The notes under the pieces: generated by a model
Database searches by the model: none
What the model was told of the DNA's origin: nothing
What the model saw: the letters and a program-made list of their open reading frames with translations, nothing else
Shown: piece by piece, positions 26,426 to 34,592 of the stretch
How positions within the stretch are numbered: the stretch's first letter is position 1
How the letters are laid out: the number at the start of each line of letters is the position of its first letter
Origin: Thermus aquaticus
GTDB taxonomy: Bacteria > Deinococcota > Deinococci > Deinococcales > Thermaceae
Direction of reading: 5' to 3'
Length of the DNA: 64,000 bases
NCBI RefSeq assembly: GCF_001280255.1
Contig: NZ_LHCI01000106.1
Location: 1,527,766 to 1,591,765 of the forward strand
Program-made: the position numbers and the translations under genes

Positions 26426-27497
26426 GATCGGGCCCCTCCGCCCGGAAAGGGTCGCCGTCTACACCCTGACCCTCCCCGGGCTTTCCGTGGCGGAGAGGAT
26501 CCACAAGGCCCTCCCCGGGAGCACCCTCTACGCCGCGGCCAAGTACCGGGGGCTCGTGGAGGGGGCGGTCTACTTTGAGGAACCCATCAGGGAACTCCTC
26601 CCCAAAACCTGGTCCCTCCACGATGGCCATGTCTTCGTTATGGCCTCGGGGATCGTCCTCAGGGCCATCGCCCCTCTCATCCTGGACAAGCGGGTGGACC
26701 CTGCCGTGCTGGTGGTGGACCTCAAGGGGCGCTACTTCGTCCCCCTCCTCGCAGGGCACCTGGGGGGGGCGAACCCCCTCGCCCGCCATCTCGCCGAGGC
26801 CCTGGGGGGCGAGGCCGTCCTCACCACGGGGACGGACAGCCTTGGCGCCCCTGCCCCCGACCTCCTGGCGAAGGCCCTGGGGGCCCGGGTCCCCGACTGG
26901 AAGCCCCTCAAGGAGGTTTCCGCCCTCCTGGTGGACGGGAGGCCGGTGGGATTTTGGTCGGACTGCGTGGACCTTAGCCCCTTGTTGCGCTACCCCATGG
27001 TGCGGCTCCTCGAGGCCCCGAAAGCGGAAGGGGTGGAAGGGATGGTGCTTTTCACCGTGAGGCGGCCTTTCCCCCTCCCCGTCCCCACCCTCTTCGCCCA
27101 CCCGCCCGCCCTGGTCCTCGGGATCGGGTGCAACCGGGGGACCCCCTTAGAGGAGATACGGCGGGAGGTCTTCAGCTTCTTGCAGGAAAGGGGCTTCGCC
27201 CGGGAAAGCCTGAGGGCCCTCGCCACCGCCGAGCTCAAGCGGGACGAGGCGGGGCTTCTGGCCTTCGCGGAGGAGACAGGGCTCCCCTTGCGCTTCCACC
27301 CCAAGGAGGTCCTGAACGCCCAAAGGATTCCCAACCCCTCGGAAGCGGTTTTCCGCCACACGGGGCTATGGGGGGTGGCGGAGGCGGCGGTCCTGGCGGA
27401 AGGGGCGAGGCTTCTCGTGGAGAAGACCAAGCGGGGGAACCTCACCCTGGCCCTTGGGGTCCTGTCCTTGAGGCTCCCCGAGGAGGCCCTGCCGTGA
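26418..27497 (+). CDS. cbiG: Cobalt-precorrin-5A hydrolase
   Basis: The 359-residue protein opens the lactone and releases acetaldehyde from cobalt-precorrin-5A, a step particular to the anaerobic route. Visible: VMASGIVLRAIAPLILDKRVDPAVLVVDLKG, FVPLLAGHLGGANPLARHLA, GIGCNRGTPLEEI (start of the C-terminal CbiG domain) and the late LTLALGVLSLR. It has the full three-part length. Its stop overlaps the GTG of cbiX. Confidence 0.92.
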   Translation: MPEIGPLRPERVAVYTLTLPGLSVAERIHKALPGSTLYAAAKYRGLVEGAVYFEEPIRELLPKTWSLHDGHVFVMASGIVLRAIAPLILDKRVDPAVLVVDLKGRYFVPLLAGHLGGANPLARHLAEALGGEAVLTTGTDSLGAPAPDLLAKALGARVPDWKPLKEVSALLVDGRPVGFWSDCVDLSPLLRYPMVRLLEAPKAEGVEGMVLFTVRRPFPLPVPTLFAHPPALVLGIGCNRGTPLEEIRREVFSFLQERGFARESLRALATAELKRDEAGLLAFAEETGLPLRFHPKEVLNAQRIPNPSEAVFRHTGLWGVAEAAVLAEGARLLVEKTKRGNLTLALGVLSLRLPEEALP

Positions 27498-28597
27498 TCC
27501 TCCTGGCCGCCCACGGCTCCCCCGACCCCAGGGCCCGGGCCCTGGCCCAAGGCCTCAGGGTAGGGCTGGAACGGCGGCTTGGGGTGGGGGTGCGTTTGGG
27601 CTTTGTGGAGCACCAAAGCCCCACCCTCCTCGAGGCCGCCTTGGAACTCGCTGGGCGGGGAGGCGGGGTGGTCCTTCCCCTCCTCCTCCTCGGGGCGGGG
27701 CACCTCAAGGCCGACCTCCCCCTGGCCCTGGAGGCGGCGCAGGCTCACTACCCTAAGGCCCGCTTCCTCCTCGCCCGTCCCCTCGGCACCCACCCCGCCC
27801 TGGTGGCCCTATGGGCGGAGCGGCTTAGGCGCAAGGGGGCCACGCCTGAGGACGGGGCGGTCCTGGTCCTGAGGGGCGGCACCGACCCCGGGGCGAACGC
27901 CGAGGGCGCGGCCCTGGCCCGGCTCATAGAGGAGAAAACCGGGGTGCCCACGCTCCCGGCCTACGCCGCCAAGGCGAGGCCCACGCCCAGGGAGGCCCTC
28001 CTCCGGCTCGCCGGGCTTAGGCCCAGGCGGGTTTTCCTCCTACCCCACCTCTTCTTCCGCGGGGTGGTGGAGGAGAGGCTGAGGGGCCGGGTAGCGGGCC
28101 TGGATCTCGAGGTCCTCCCTCCCCTCATGGGCCACCCCGCCCTCCTCGAGGCCCTGGTGGACCGGTACCGGGAAGCCCTGGAGGGCGGGTACGCCCCCTG
28201 CGACACCTGCCGCTACCGCTATCCCGTGGGGCGCTTTGCCCCGAGGCGGGAGGCCCAGATCGCGGGGCTTCGCGCCCTCCGCCACGCCCTCTTCGCCCCA
28301 GGCCGCCACCCCCATGGGCCCTTCACCCACCTCCTCCTCTGCACCGGGGAGGACTGCCGGGAAAGGGGAGCCCTGGGGCTTCTACGCCGCCTGGAGGAGG
28401 ACCTAAGGGACCTGGGACCCTGGGTCCAGCTCACCCCCACCCCCTGCCTGGGCCGGTGCGGCAAGGGGCCTGTCCTCATCGCCTACCCCGAGGGAGTGGT
28501 CTACGGAGGGCTCTCCCCGGAGGACGCCCTTCCCTTCCGGAAGGCCCATCTGGAGGGGGGGGAGATTTACGAGGAAAAGCTTTTGGAGGTGATCTAG
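27494..28597 (+). CDS. cbiX: Sirohydrochlorin cobaltochelatase fused to a 2Fe-2S ferredoxin domain
   Basis: The 367-residue protein inserts Co2+ into sirohydrochlorin. Two CbiX half-domains lie at about 1-115 (ILLAAHGSPDPRARAL) and 115-230 (VLVLRGGTDPGANAEGA). A linker with CDTCRYRYP leads to a thioredoxin-like [2Fe-2S] domain (about 275-367) with Cys pairs CTGEDCRERG and CLGRCGKGP. Such CbiX-ferredoxin fusions are known; the cluster role is unclear (redox sensing or later reduction). The GTG at 27494 overlaps the cbiG stop; the longer upstream frame is a shadow. Confidence 0.9.
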   Translation: MILLAAHGSPDPRARALAQGLRVGLERRLGVGVRLGFVEHQSPTLLEAALELAGRGGGVVLPLLLLGAGHLKADLPLALEAAQAHYPKARFLLARPLGTHPALVALWAERLRRKGATPEDGAVLVLRGGTDPGANAEGAALARLIEEKTGVPTLPAYAAKARPTPREALLRLAGLRPRRVFLLPHLFFRGVVEERLRGRVAGLDLEVLPPLMGHPALLEALVDRYREALEGGYAPCDTCRYRYPVGRFAPRREAQIAGLRALRHALFAPGRHPHGPFTHLLLCTGEDCRERGALGLLRRLEEDLRDLGPWVQLTPTPCLGRCGKGPVLIAYPEGVVYGGLSPEDALPFRKAHLEGGEIYEEKLLEVI

Positions 28598-28960
28598 ATG
28601 GCATGCCACGAGCTTTCGGCCCTGAGGATCGCGATCGGCGAGCTTTTGGAGAAGGAGGCCCACGACCTCCTCCACGAGCGGGAGGAACTCGCCCCCGTGC
28701 TCGGGGAAAGGCCCGAGCTTAGGCGCCTCGCCGAGGCCAAAACCTTCCCCGCCCTGGAAGGGGCCTTAAAGGAAGCCCTTCTTCACCTGGAGGAAAAGGC
28801 CGCCAAGGAGCCCGAAGAGCCCTACTGGCGTGGGCTTCTCCTCACGGTGGAGGCCATGGAGGGGCGCCTTAAGGCCCTAAGGGCGGAGGCCGAGGCCCTC
28901 TACCAGGACCTGGACGCCCTCCACCGGAGGCTCCACCGTCTCTTCCCGAGGAGGCGATGA
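28598..28960 (+). CDS. DUF3209 family protein linked to CbiX
   Basis: The 120-residue soluble, helical, Glu/Leu-rich protein starts MACHELSALRIAIGELL. That start, with the paired Cys-His, is typical of DUF3209, which I recall being encoded beside cobaltochelatase genes in haloarchaea and Thermus. The Cys3-His4 pair could bind metal. It starts immediately after the cbiX stop with no gap and overlaps cobA by 4 nt, so a role in cobalt loading or cobalt-corrin handling is a reasonable inference but unproven. Confidence 0.7.
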   Translation: MACHELSALRIAIGELLEKEAHDLLHEREELAPVLGERPELRRLAEAKTFPALEGALKEALLHLEEKAAKEPEEPYWRGLLLTVEAMEGRLKALRAEAEALYQDLDALHRRLHRLFPRRR

Positions 28961-29661
28961 GGGGAAAGGTCTACCTGGTGGGGGCGGGGTTCGGGGGGCC
29001 GGAGCACCTCACCCTGAAGGCCCTGAGGGTTTTAGAGGTGGCCGAGGTGGTCCTCCACGACCGCCTGGTCCACCCTGGGGTCCTCGCCCTGGCCAAAGGG
29101 GAGCTCGTCCCCGTGGGCAAGGAGGGGTACGGGGAGAAGACCCCCCAGGAGGCCATCACGGAAAGGCTCGTTGCCCTGGCCCGGGAGGGGCGGGTGGTGG
29201 CTCGGCTTAAGGGAGGGGACCCCATGGTCTTCGGGCGCGGGGGAGAGGAGGTCCTGGCCCTGAAGCGGGCGGGCATCGCCCTTGAGGTGGTCCCCGGGGT
29301 GACGAGCCCCGTGGGGGCCCTTTCTGCTCTGGGCCTGCCCCTCACCCACCGGGGCCTTGCCCGGAGCTTCGCCGTGGCCACAGGGCACGACCCCACCCTC
29401 CCCCTTCCCCATGCGGACACCCTGGTCCTCCTCATGCCCCTCCATGCCCTGGGGGGGCTTAAGGAGCGGCTTCTGGAGCGCTTTTCCCCTAAAACCCCCC
29501 TTGCCCTCCTCGCCCGGGTGGGCTGGCCGGGGGAGACGGTGCGGCTGGGACAGGTGGGGGACCTTCCGGGCCTAGGGGAGGGGGTTCCCTCCCCAGCCCT
29601 ACTGGTGGTGGGGGAGGTGGTGGGGCTTTACGGCGAAATCCTGGGAAACAGCGGCCCTTAG
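28957..29661 (+). CDS. cobA: Uroporphyrinogen-III C-methyltransferase
   Basis: The 234-residue SUMT makes precorrin-2 by methylating C2 and C7 of uroporphyrinogen III, the entry step of the corrin and siroheme branches. It has KVYLVGAGFGGPEHLTLKALRVL, VVLHDRLVHPGVL, RVVARLKGGDPMVFGRGGEE and VVPGVTSPVGALSALGLPLTHRGLA. It is a single-domain form without the CysG dehydrogenase/ferrochelatase part. It is the last gene of the operon. Confidence 0.92.
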   Translation: MRGKVYLVGAGFGGPEHLTLKALRVLEVAEVVLHDRLVHPGVLALAKGELVPVGKEGYGEKTPQEAITERLVALAREGRVVARLKGGDPMVFGRGGEEVLALKRAGIALEVVPGVTSPVGALSALGLPLTHRGLARSFAVATGHDPTLPLPHADTLVLLMPLHALGGLKERLLERFSPKTPLALLARVGWPGETVRLGQVGDLPGLGEGVPSPALLVVGEVVGLYGEILGNSGP

Positions 29662-29793
29662 CGAGGCGGAAAAGGAGGCCGTCTACCGGTCCCTCTTTAT
29701 ACCCTTGCCTTGTCCTTAGGCCCACCATGCCTGGTAACCCAGGAACCTTTTGCCGGGGCCCCCGTGCTGGCTTGGGCCAGCGTGGGGTGGTAT

Positions 29794-29897
29794 TAAGTAC
29801 CCCACCGCGGCTTTTGCCGCGGTGGGGGCCCCAGAAAAGCCCTTCCAAAGCCCCGATTTGGGCACTCCATGTTGCGAAACCAAAGCGCGGGCACTTA
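29794..29897 (-). repeat. Interspersed 104-nt hairpin repeat, copy 3
   Basis: This full copy is oriented as copy 2, about 96% identical to copy 1, with the 12-bp GC stem intact and a TTTT loop on the plus strand (AAAA in repeat orientation). Its TAAGTGCC end provides the TAA stop codon of the PucR-type regulator (29897-29895). With cobA on the other side it lies between two convergent transcripts, where its hairpin could act as a bidirectional terminator. The 132 nt between cobA and the repeat show nothing else clear. Confidence 0.9.
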
Positions 29898-31268
29898 GCC
29901 CACCAGGAGGTCCCTTGCCCGCAGGGCCAGGTGGACCCGGGCCAGGGTCTCGGGGCGGGAGAGGGGGCCAAGGACCTTCTCCATGCGCTTCAGGCGGTAG
30001 CGGAGGGTGTTGGGGTGGATGTGGAGCCTCCTCGCCGCCTCCTCCAGGCTTCCCGCCTCCAGGTAGGCCTCGAGGGTCTTCAGGAGCTTGGGGGGCAGGG
30101 GCAGATAGCGCTCCACCAGCGCCTTCAGGTCCTCGGGGGACTGTTGCAGGAGGACGAAGGCCACCGGGTCCAGCCCGGTGAAGGAGAGGGCCTCGCCGGG
30201 CCTGGCGGCTTTGAGGGCGATCAGGGCCTCCCGGTAGGCCTCGGCCACCTCCCCCCCGGCGTGGACCGCCGAGTAGCCCAGGCGGCTTCCCGGGGGAAGG
30301 GCCTTGAGGAGGCTTTCCGCCTCCTTCTTGGGGCTGTGGACCTGCCACATGGCCAGGACCCGGTTCCCCCGCACCCCGAGAAGGTAGGGCACCCCCAGGC
30401 GGTCCAAATAGGCCCCGGCGAGGCGGCGGAGCTCCAGGGTGGCCTCCCGCCGCCTTTCCTCCGCCAGCCGGTGCCGCCCCGGGACCGAGGGGGGCTCCAG
30501 GAGCCCCAGGACCCACTCCACCCCCTCGGTGAAGCCGTAGGCGAAAAGCCGCTCGGGCTCGGCCTCCCCCAGGACCAGGGCCAAAAGGAGGGCCTCCCCT
30601 AGGGACTCCTCTCGCATCCTCTCCAGGCTCCGCTCCAGGGCCCGCACCTTGAGGAGCCGGGCGGCCACCTCCAATAGCCCCCGGGCCCGCCTGAGGGGGG
30701 CCTCCTCCCCGTAGGCCACCAGAACCCCTTCCCCGGCCTCCAGGGCCACAAAGCCCCGGCCCTCCCCGGGGGCTCTTGGGTGCTCCGGGGGCACGGGGCC
30801 GGCGAAGCCCAGGACCTCCCCCCAGGGGGCCACCCGGGCCAGGGAGAGGCCCGTGGCCTGGTGGAGGACCTCTAAAAGGGGCCTTTCGGGAAGCTTCAGG
30901 AGAAGGTCCAGAAGCCCCGCCAGGGCCAGGCCCGGCCCCAGGGCGAAAAGCCTCAGGGCGATAGCCCTTTCCAGCTCCTCCCGCTTTAGCCAGGGGGGGT
31001 AGAGGGCGAGGCCCATCCCCTCCCGCTCGGCGAAGGCCTGGAGCTCCGCGTCAGGCTCGGGCAGGAGGAAGCCCGAGGCGGTGCGGTGGCGGTAAAGGCT
31101 TCCCTCCGGGCGGAAGAGGAGGAGGGCCCCTTCCTGGGCCATGAGGGGACGGGGCTCGGGGAGGAGGTAGAGGACGGGCCTTTCCGAGGGGACCAAAGGG
31201 GTGAGGCCCAGGTCCTCCATGAGGGCGGAGAAGCTTAGGGGGTTTTCCCCAAAGTTGGCGGCATTCAT
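29895..31268 (-). CDS. PucR/CdaR-type transcriptional regulator
   Basis: The 457-residue protein has a C-terminal PucR helix-turn-helix, AARRLHIHPNTLRYRLKRMEKVLG (about 417-440), preceded by a GGDEF-like CdaR domain (SRLGYSAVHAGGEVAEAYREALIALKAAR) and an N-terminal sensory part. Such regulators usually activate an adjacent catabolic operon in response to its substrate. It is divergent from the 4-hydroxyphenylacetate operon and is the obvious candidate regulator. The stop codon lies within repeat copy 3. It starts at ATG 31268. Confidence 0.85.
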   Translation of the reverse strand: MNAANFGENPLSFSALMEDLGLTPLVPSERPVLYLLPEPRPLMAQEGALLLFRPEGSLYRHRTASGFLLPEPDAELQAFAEREGMGLALYPPWLKREELERAIALRLFALGPGLALAGLLDLLLKLPERPLLEVLHQATGLSLARVAPWGEVLGFAGPVPPEHPRAPGEGRGFVALEAGEGVLVAYGEEAPLRRARGLLEVAARLLKVRALERSLERMREESLGEALLLALVLGEAEPERLFAYGFTEGVEWVLGLLEPPSVPGRHRLAEERRREATLELRRLAGAYLDRLGVPYLLGVRGNRVLAMWQVHSPKKEAESLLKALPPGSRLGYSAVHAGGEVAEAYREALIALKAARPGEALSFTGLDPVAFVLLQQSPEDLKALVERYLPLPPKLLKTLEAYLEAGSLEEAARRLHIHPNTLRYRLKRMEKVLGPLSRPETLARVHLALRARDLLVG

Positions 31269-31317
31269 GGTTCAAAACAACAATACCACGGCGCGACCCC
31301 CACGGGAGGACGCCCTT

Positions 31318-31336
31318 TTTGGTTTTTTTAACCAAA
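31318..31336. promoter_or_regulatory. AT-rich inverted repeat between pucR-type gene and hpa operon
   Basis: TTTGGTT (31318-31324) and AACCAAA (31330-31336) form a perfect 7-bp inverted repeat around five T residues. This stretch is strikingly AT-rich for this genome and lies 50 nt from the regulator start and 78 nt from the first hpa gene. It is a likely operator for the PucR-type protein, although a T-tract-containing hairpin cannot be excluded. Confidence 0.4.
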
Positions 31337-31383
31337 GATCCGGGCAGTTTTGTGCAAAGAGATCATTGCCCGCCACCGGGGGC

Positions 31384-31400
31384 CTTTTCATCCTGAAAAG
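31384..31400. promoter_or_regulatory. Inverted repeat just before the hpa operon start
   Basis: CTTTTCA (31384-31390) and TGAAAAG (31394-31400) are perfect inverted arms with a 3-nt centre. They end right before the Shine-Dalgarno sequence GAAAGGAG and the ATG at 31414. They could form an mRNA hairpin near the ribosome site or be a second operator. Confidence 0.35.
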
Positions 31401-31413
31401 CGAAAGGAGCCCC

Positions 31414-32304
31414 ATGTTCCGCGGGTCCATACCACCCCTCATCACCCCTTTTCGGCGGGGCCGGATTGACGAGGAGGCCCTGAGGCGGCTTGTGGAGCGG
31501 GTCATCCAGGGGGGCTCCCACGGCGTTAGCGTGGGGGGCACCACCGGGGAGCCCGGCACCCAGACCCTCGAGGAGAGGAAGCGGGTCATAAGGCTGGCCG
31601 TGGAGGCGGCGGCGGGCCGGGTCCCGGTCCTGGCGGGCACGGGCTCCCTGCGCCTGGAGGAGACCCTGGAGCTCACCCGCTACGCCCGGGAGGTGGGGGC
31701 GGCGGGGGCCATGGTCATCGTCCCCTACTACGTCAAGCCCAACCAGGAGGGGCTTTACCGCTACTTCGCCGAGGTGGCCCGGGCCGTCCCCGACTTTCCC
31801 CTCGTCCTCTACAACATCCCGGGCCGCTCCGGGGTGGAGATCGCCCCCAAGACCGTGGCCCGCCTCAGGCGGGACTTCCCCAACATCATCGGCCTCAAGC
31901 ACTCCTCCAAGGACCTGGAGTATGTCTCCCACCTTTTGCAGGAGGCGGGGCGGGACTTCCTGGTCTTCTGCGGCCTGGAAAGCCTCACCCTGCCCATGAT
32001 GAGCCTGGGGGCGGTGGGCACCATCGCCGCCACCGCCAACTGGCTTCCCAAGGAGGTGGCCCTCCTCTGCGAAAGGGCCCTCGCCGGGGACTACGGGGGG
32101 GCCAGGGAGTTGCACTACTACCTCCTCGAGGCCAACGAGGCCATCTTCTGGGACACCAACCCCATCCCCTTGAAGACCGTCCTCTCCTGGATGGGGCTTT
32201 GCGAGAAGGAGTGGCGCCTGCCCCTCGCCCCCACCACCCCCGAGGTGGAGGAGAGGCTTAGGCGGATGGCGGAGCGCTACGGCCTTTTGGGGGGTGAGGC
32301 GTGA
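31414..32304 (+). CDS. DapA-family (class I) aldolase of the 4-HPA operon
   Basis: The 296-residue TIM-barrel lyase of the dihydrodipicolinate synthase family has GVSVGGTTGEPGTQTLEERKRV, IVPYYVKPNQEGLYRYF, LYNIPGRSGVEI with the Tyr of the family, and Lys in IIGLKHSSKD as the Schiff-base residue. In this operon it probably performs the last retro-aldol step (4-hydroxy-2-oxoheptanedioate to pyruvate and succinic semialdehyde), replacing the metal-dependent HpaI. That role is inferred from context only. The start is the ATG after GAAAGGAG; the upstream frame is non-coding. Confidence 0.82.
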   Translation: MFRGSIPPLITPFRRGRIDEEALRRLVERVIQGGSHGVSVGGTTGEPGTQTLEERKRVIRLAVEAAAGRVPVLAGTGSLRLEETLELTRYAREVGAAGAMVIVPYYVKPNQEGLYRYFAEVARAVPDFPLVLYNIPGRSGVEIAPKTVARLRRDFPNIIGLKHSSKDLEYVSHLLQEAGRDFLVFCGLESLTLPMMSLGAVGTIAATANWLPKEVALLCERALAGDYGGARELHYYLLEANEAIFWDTNPIPLKTVLSWMGLCEKEWRLPLAPTTPEVEERLRRMAERYGLLGGEA

Positions 32305-33041
32305 AGCTAGCCCGCTTTTTCCACAAGGGCCGGGTGCACCAGGGGGTCTATCGCGATGGCCTCCTCCTGGACGAGGCCGGGGAGGCCCACGACCCCGAGG
32401 CCGTCGCCTGGCTTCTCCCCTTCACCCCGGGCAAGGTCTTGGGCGTAGCCCTCAACTACGCCGACCACGCCGAGGAGCTAAACCTGGCCCGTCCCGAGGA
32501 GCCCGCCCTCTTCTGGAAGCCCAACAACACCCTCCTGCCCCACAAGGGCACCGTCCTCTACCCCAGGGGGGCGGAGTTCGTCCACTACGAGGTGGAGCTG
32601 GCCGTGGTGGTGGGCCGGCCCATGAAGCGGGTGAAGGAAAAGGACGCCCTGGACTACGTCCTGGGCTACACCATCGCCAACGACCTGGTAGCCCGGGACT
32701 TCGTGAAGGACACCTTCCGCCCCCCCATCCGGGCCAAGGGCCGGGACACCTTTTTGCCCCTCGGGCCCTTTCTGGTGGTGGAGGAGGTGGAGGACCCCCA
32801 GAACCTCTGGCTCAGGGCCTACGTGAACGGGGAGCTCCGCCAGGAGGGGCACACCTCGAGGATGCTCTATTCGGTCGCCGAGCTCCTGGCCTTCATCTCC
32901 GAGTTCATGACCTTAGAGCCCTACGATGTCCTCCTCACCGGCACCCCCAAAGGGGTGAGCCGGGTGCGGCCGGGGGACGTGATGCGCCTGGAGGTTGAGG
33001 GCCTTGGGGCCCTGGAAAACCCCATAGAGGAGGAGGCATGA
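32301..33041 (+). CDS. hpaG: HpaG-like decarboxylase/isomerase (FAH family)
   Basis: The 246-residue single-domain protein of the fumarylacetoacetate hydrolase fold has KVLGVALNYADHAEEL, FWKPNNTLLPHKGTVLYP, HYEVELAVVVGRP (acidic metal ligands), YTIANDLVARDF and LLTGTPKGVSRVRPGD. In the homoprotocatechuate pathway it decarboxylates the oxo-heptene-tricarboxylate intermediate and may isomerise the product. The E. coli enzyme is a duplicated two-domain form. Its GTG overlaps the aldolase stop. Confidence 0.87.
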   Translation: MKLARFFHKGRVHQGVYRDGLLLDEAGEAHDPEAVAWLLPFTPGKVLGVALNYADHAEELNLARPEEPALFWKPNNTLLPHKGTVLYPRGAEFVHYEVELAVVVGRPMKRVKEKDALDYVLGYTIANDLVARDFVKDTFRPPIRAKGRDTFLPLGPFLVVEEVEDPQNLWLRAYVNGELRQEGHTSRMLYSVAELLAFISEFMTLEPYDVLLTGTPKGVSRVRPGDVMRLEVEGLGALENPIEEEA

Positions 33042-34591
33042 GGTACGCCGACCGGGTAGCGGGAATCCCCTGGGAGCGGATTGAGGAGATCCGAAAGCGG
33101 CTTGGGGAAAGGCCCGCCCTGCACTTCATCGCCGGGGAGTTCATCCCTTCGGAGAGCGGGGAGACCTTCCCCTCCCTGGACCCCGCCACCAACGAGGTCC
33201 TGGGGGTGGCGGCGCGGGGTGGGGAAAAGGAGGTGGACCGGGCGGCCCGGGCGGCCCACGAGGCCTTCGCCCGCTGGAGCCGCACCCCGGCCAGGGAGAG
33301 GAAGCGCTACCTCCTGAGGATCGCCGAGCTCATAGAGAAGCACGCCGACGAGCTCGCGGTCATGGAGTGCCTGGATGCCGGCCAGGCGCTCCGGATCGTC
33401 CGGGCCCAGGTGGCCCGGGCGGCGGAGAACTTCGCCTTCTACGCCGAGTACGCCGAGCACGCCATGGAGGACCGCACCTACCCCGTGGACCGGGACTGGC
33501 TCTACTACGCCCTCCGGGTCCCCTCGGGCCCCGTGGGCGTCATCACCCCCTGGAACGCCCCCCTGATGCTCTCCACCTGGCGCATCGCCCCCGCCCTGGC
33601 CTTCGGGGACACCGTGGTCCTGAAGCCCGCCGAGTGGAGCCCCTTCACCGCCACCAAGCTGGCCGAGATCGTCCAGGAGGCCGACCTCCCCCCGGGGGTC
33701 TTCAACCTGGTCCAGGGCTTCGGCGAGGAGGCGGGAGCGGCGCTGGTGGCCCACCCCCTGGTGCCCCTCATCACCCTCACCGGGGAGACGGAGACGGGGA
33801 AGATCGTCATGAAAAACGCCGCCCAGCACCTCAAACGGCTCTCCCTGGAACTGGGAGGCAAAAGCCCGGCCCTGGTCTTCGCCGACGCCGACCTGGAGAG
33901 GGCCCTGGACGCCGTGGTCTTCCAGATCTATTCCTTCAACGGGGAGCGGTGCACGGCGAGCTCCAGGCTCCTGGTGGAGGAGGGCATCTTTGAGGACTTC
34001 GTGGGCCGGGTGGCCGAGAGGGCGGCCAGGATCCGGGTGGGCCACCCCCTGGACCCGGAGACCGAGGTGGGGCCCCTCATCCACCCCGAGCACCTGAGGC
34101 GGGTCCTTGGCTACATAGAGGCGGGCAAGGCGGAGGGGGCGAGGCTCCTTGTGGGCGGGGAGCGGGCCCTCACCTCCTATAGGGGCGAGGACCTCTCCCG
34201 GGGGAACTACCTGAAGCCCACCCTCTTCGTGGGGGAGAACGGGATGAAAATCGCCCAGGAGGAGATCTTCGGCCCCGTCTTGGTGGCCATCCCCTTCAAG
34301 GACGAGGAGGACGGGCTCAAGAAGGCCAACGACACCAAGTACGGCCTCGCCGCCTATGTCTTCACCCGGGACCTGGAGCGGGCCCACCGCCTGGCCCTGG
34401 AGCTTCAGGCGGGCATGGTCTACCTCAACAGCCACAACGTGCGCCACCTGCCCACGCCCTTCGGCGGGGTGAAGGCGAGCGGCGACCGGCGGGAAGGGGG
34501 CTTCTACGCCCTGGACTTCTACACGGACCTCAAGAGCGTGGGCCTTCCCCTAAGGCCCCCCCACGTGCCCAAGTTCGGCCAAGGAGGCTAG
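33038..34591 (+). CDS. hpaE: 5-carboxymethyl-2-hydroxymuconate semialdehyde dehydrogenase
   Basis: The 517-residue NAD-dependent aldehyde dehydrogenase has the PWNAPLMLSTWRIAPALAFGDTVVLKPAEW cofactor region, the catalytic Glu in LELGGKSPALVFADAD, and Cys in FNGERCTASSRLLVEE. The C terminus includes VYLNSHNVRHLPTPFGGVKASG. Its place between hpaG and hpaB supports the HpaE assignment. The ATG overlaps the hpaG stop (ATGA). Confidence 0.9.
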   Translation: MRYADRVAGIPWERIEEIRKRLGERPALHFIAGEFIPSESGETFPSLDPATNEVLGVAARGGEKEVDRAARAAHEAFARWSRTPARERKRYLLRIAELIEKHADELAVMECLDAGQALRIVRAQVARAAENFAFYAEYAEHAMEDRTYPVDRDWLYYALRVPSGPVGVITPWNAPLMLSTWRIAPALAFGDTVVLKPAEWSPFTATKLAEIVQEADLPPGVFNLVQGFGEEAGAALVAHPLVPLITLTGETETGKIVMKNAAQHLKRLSLELGGKSPALVFADADLERALDAVVFQIYSFNGERCTASSRLLVEEGIFEDFVGRVAERAARIRVGHPLDPETEVGPLIHPEHLRRVLGYIEAGKAEGARLLVGGERALTSYRGEDLSRGNYLKPTLFVGENGMKIAQEEIFGPVLVAIPFKDEEDGLKKANDTKYGLAAYVFTRDLERAHRLALELQAGMVYLNSHNVRHLPTPFGGVKASGDRREGGFYALDFYTDLKSVGLPLRPPHVPKFGQGG

Positions 34592-34592
34592 C

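Noticed and set aside
29727-30602. Plus-strand frame running through repeat copy 3 and opposite the PucR-type gene
   Set aside because: Composition of a shadow; the start lies in non-coding DNA and the minus strand encodes the regulator.
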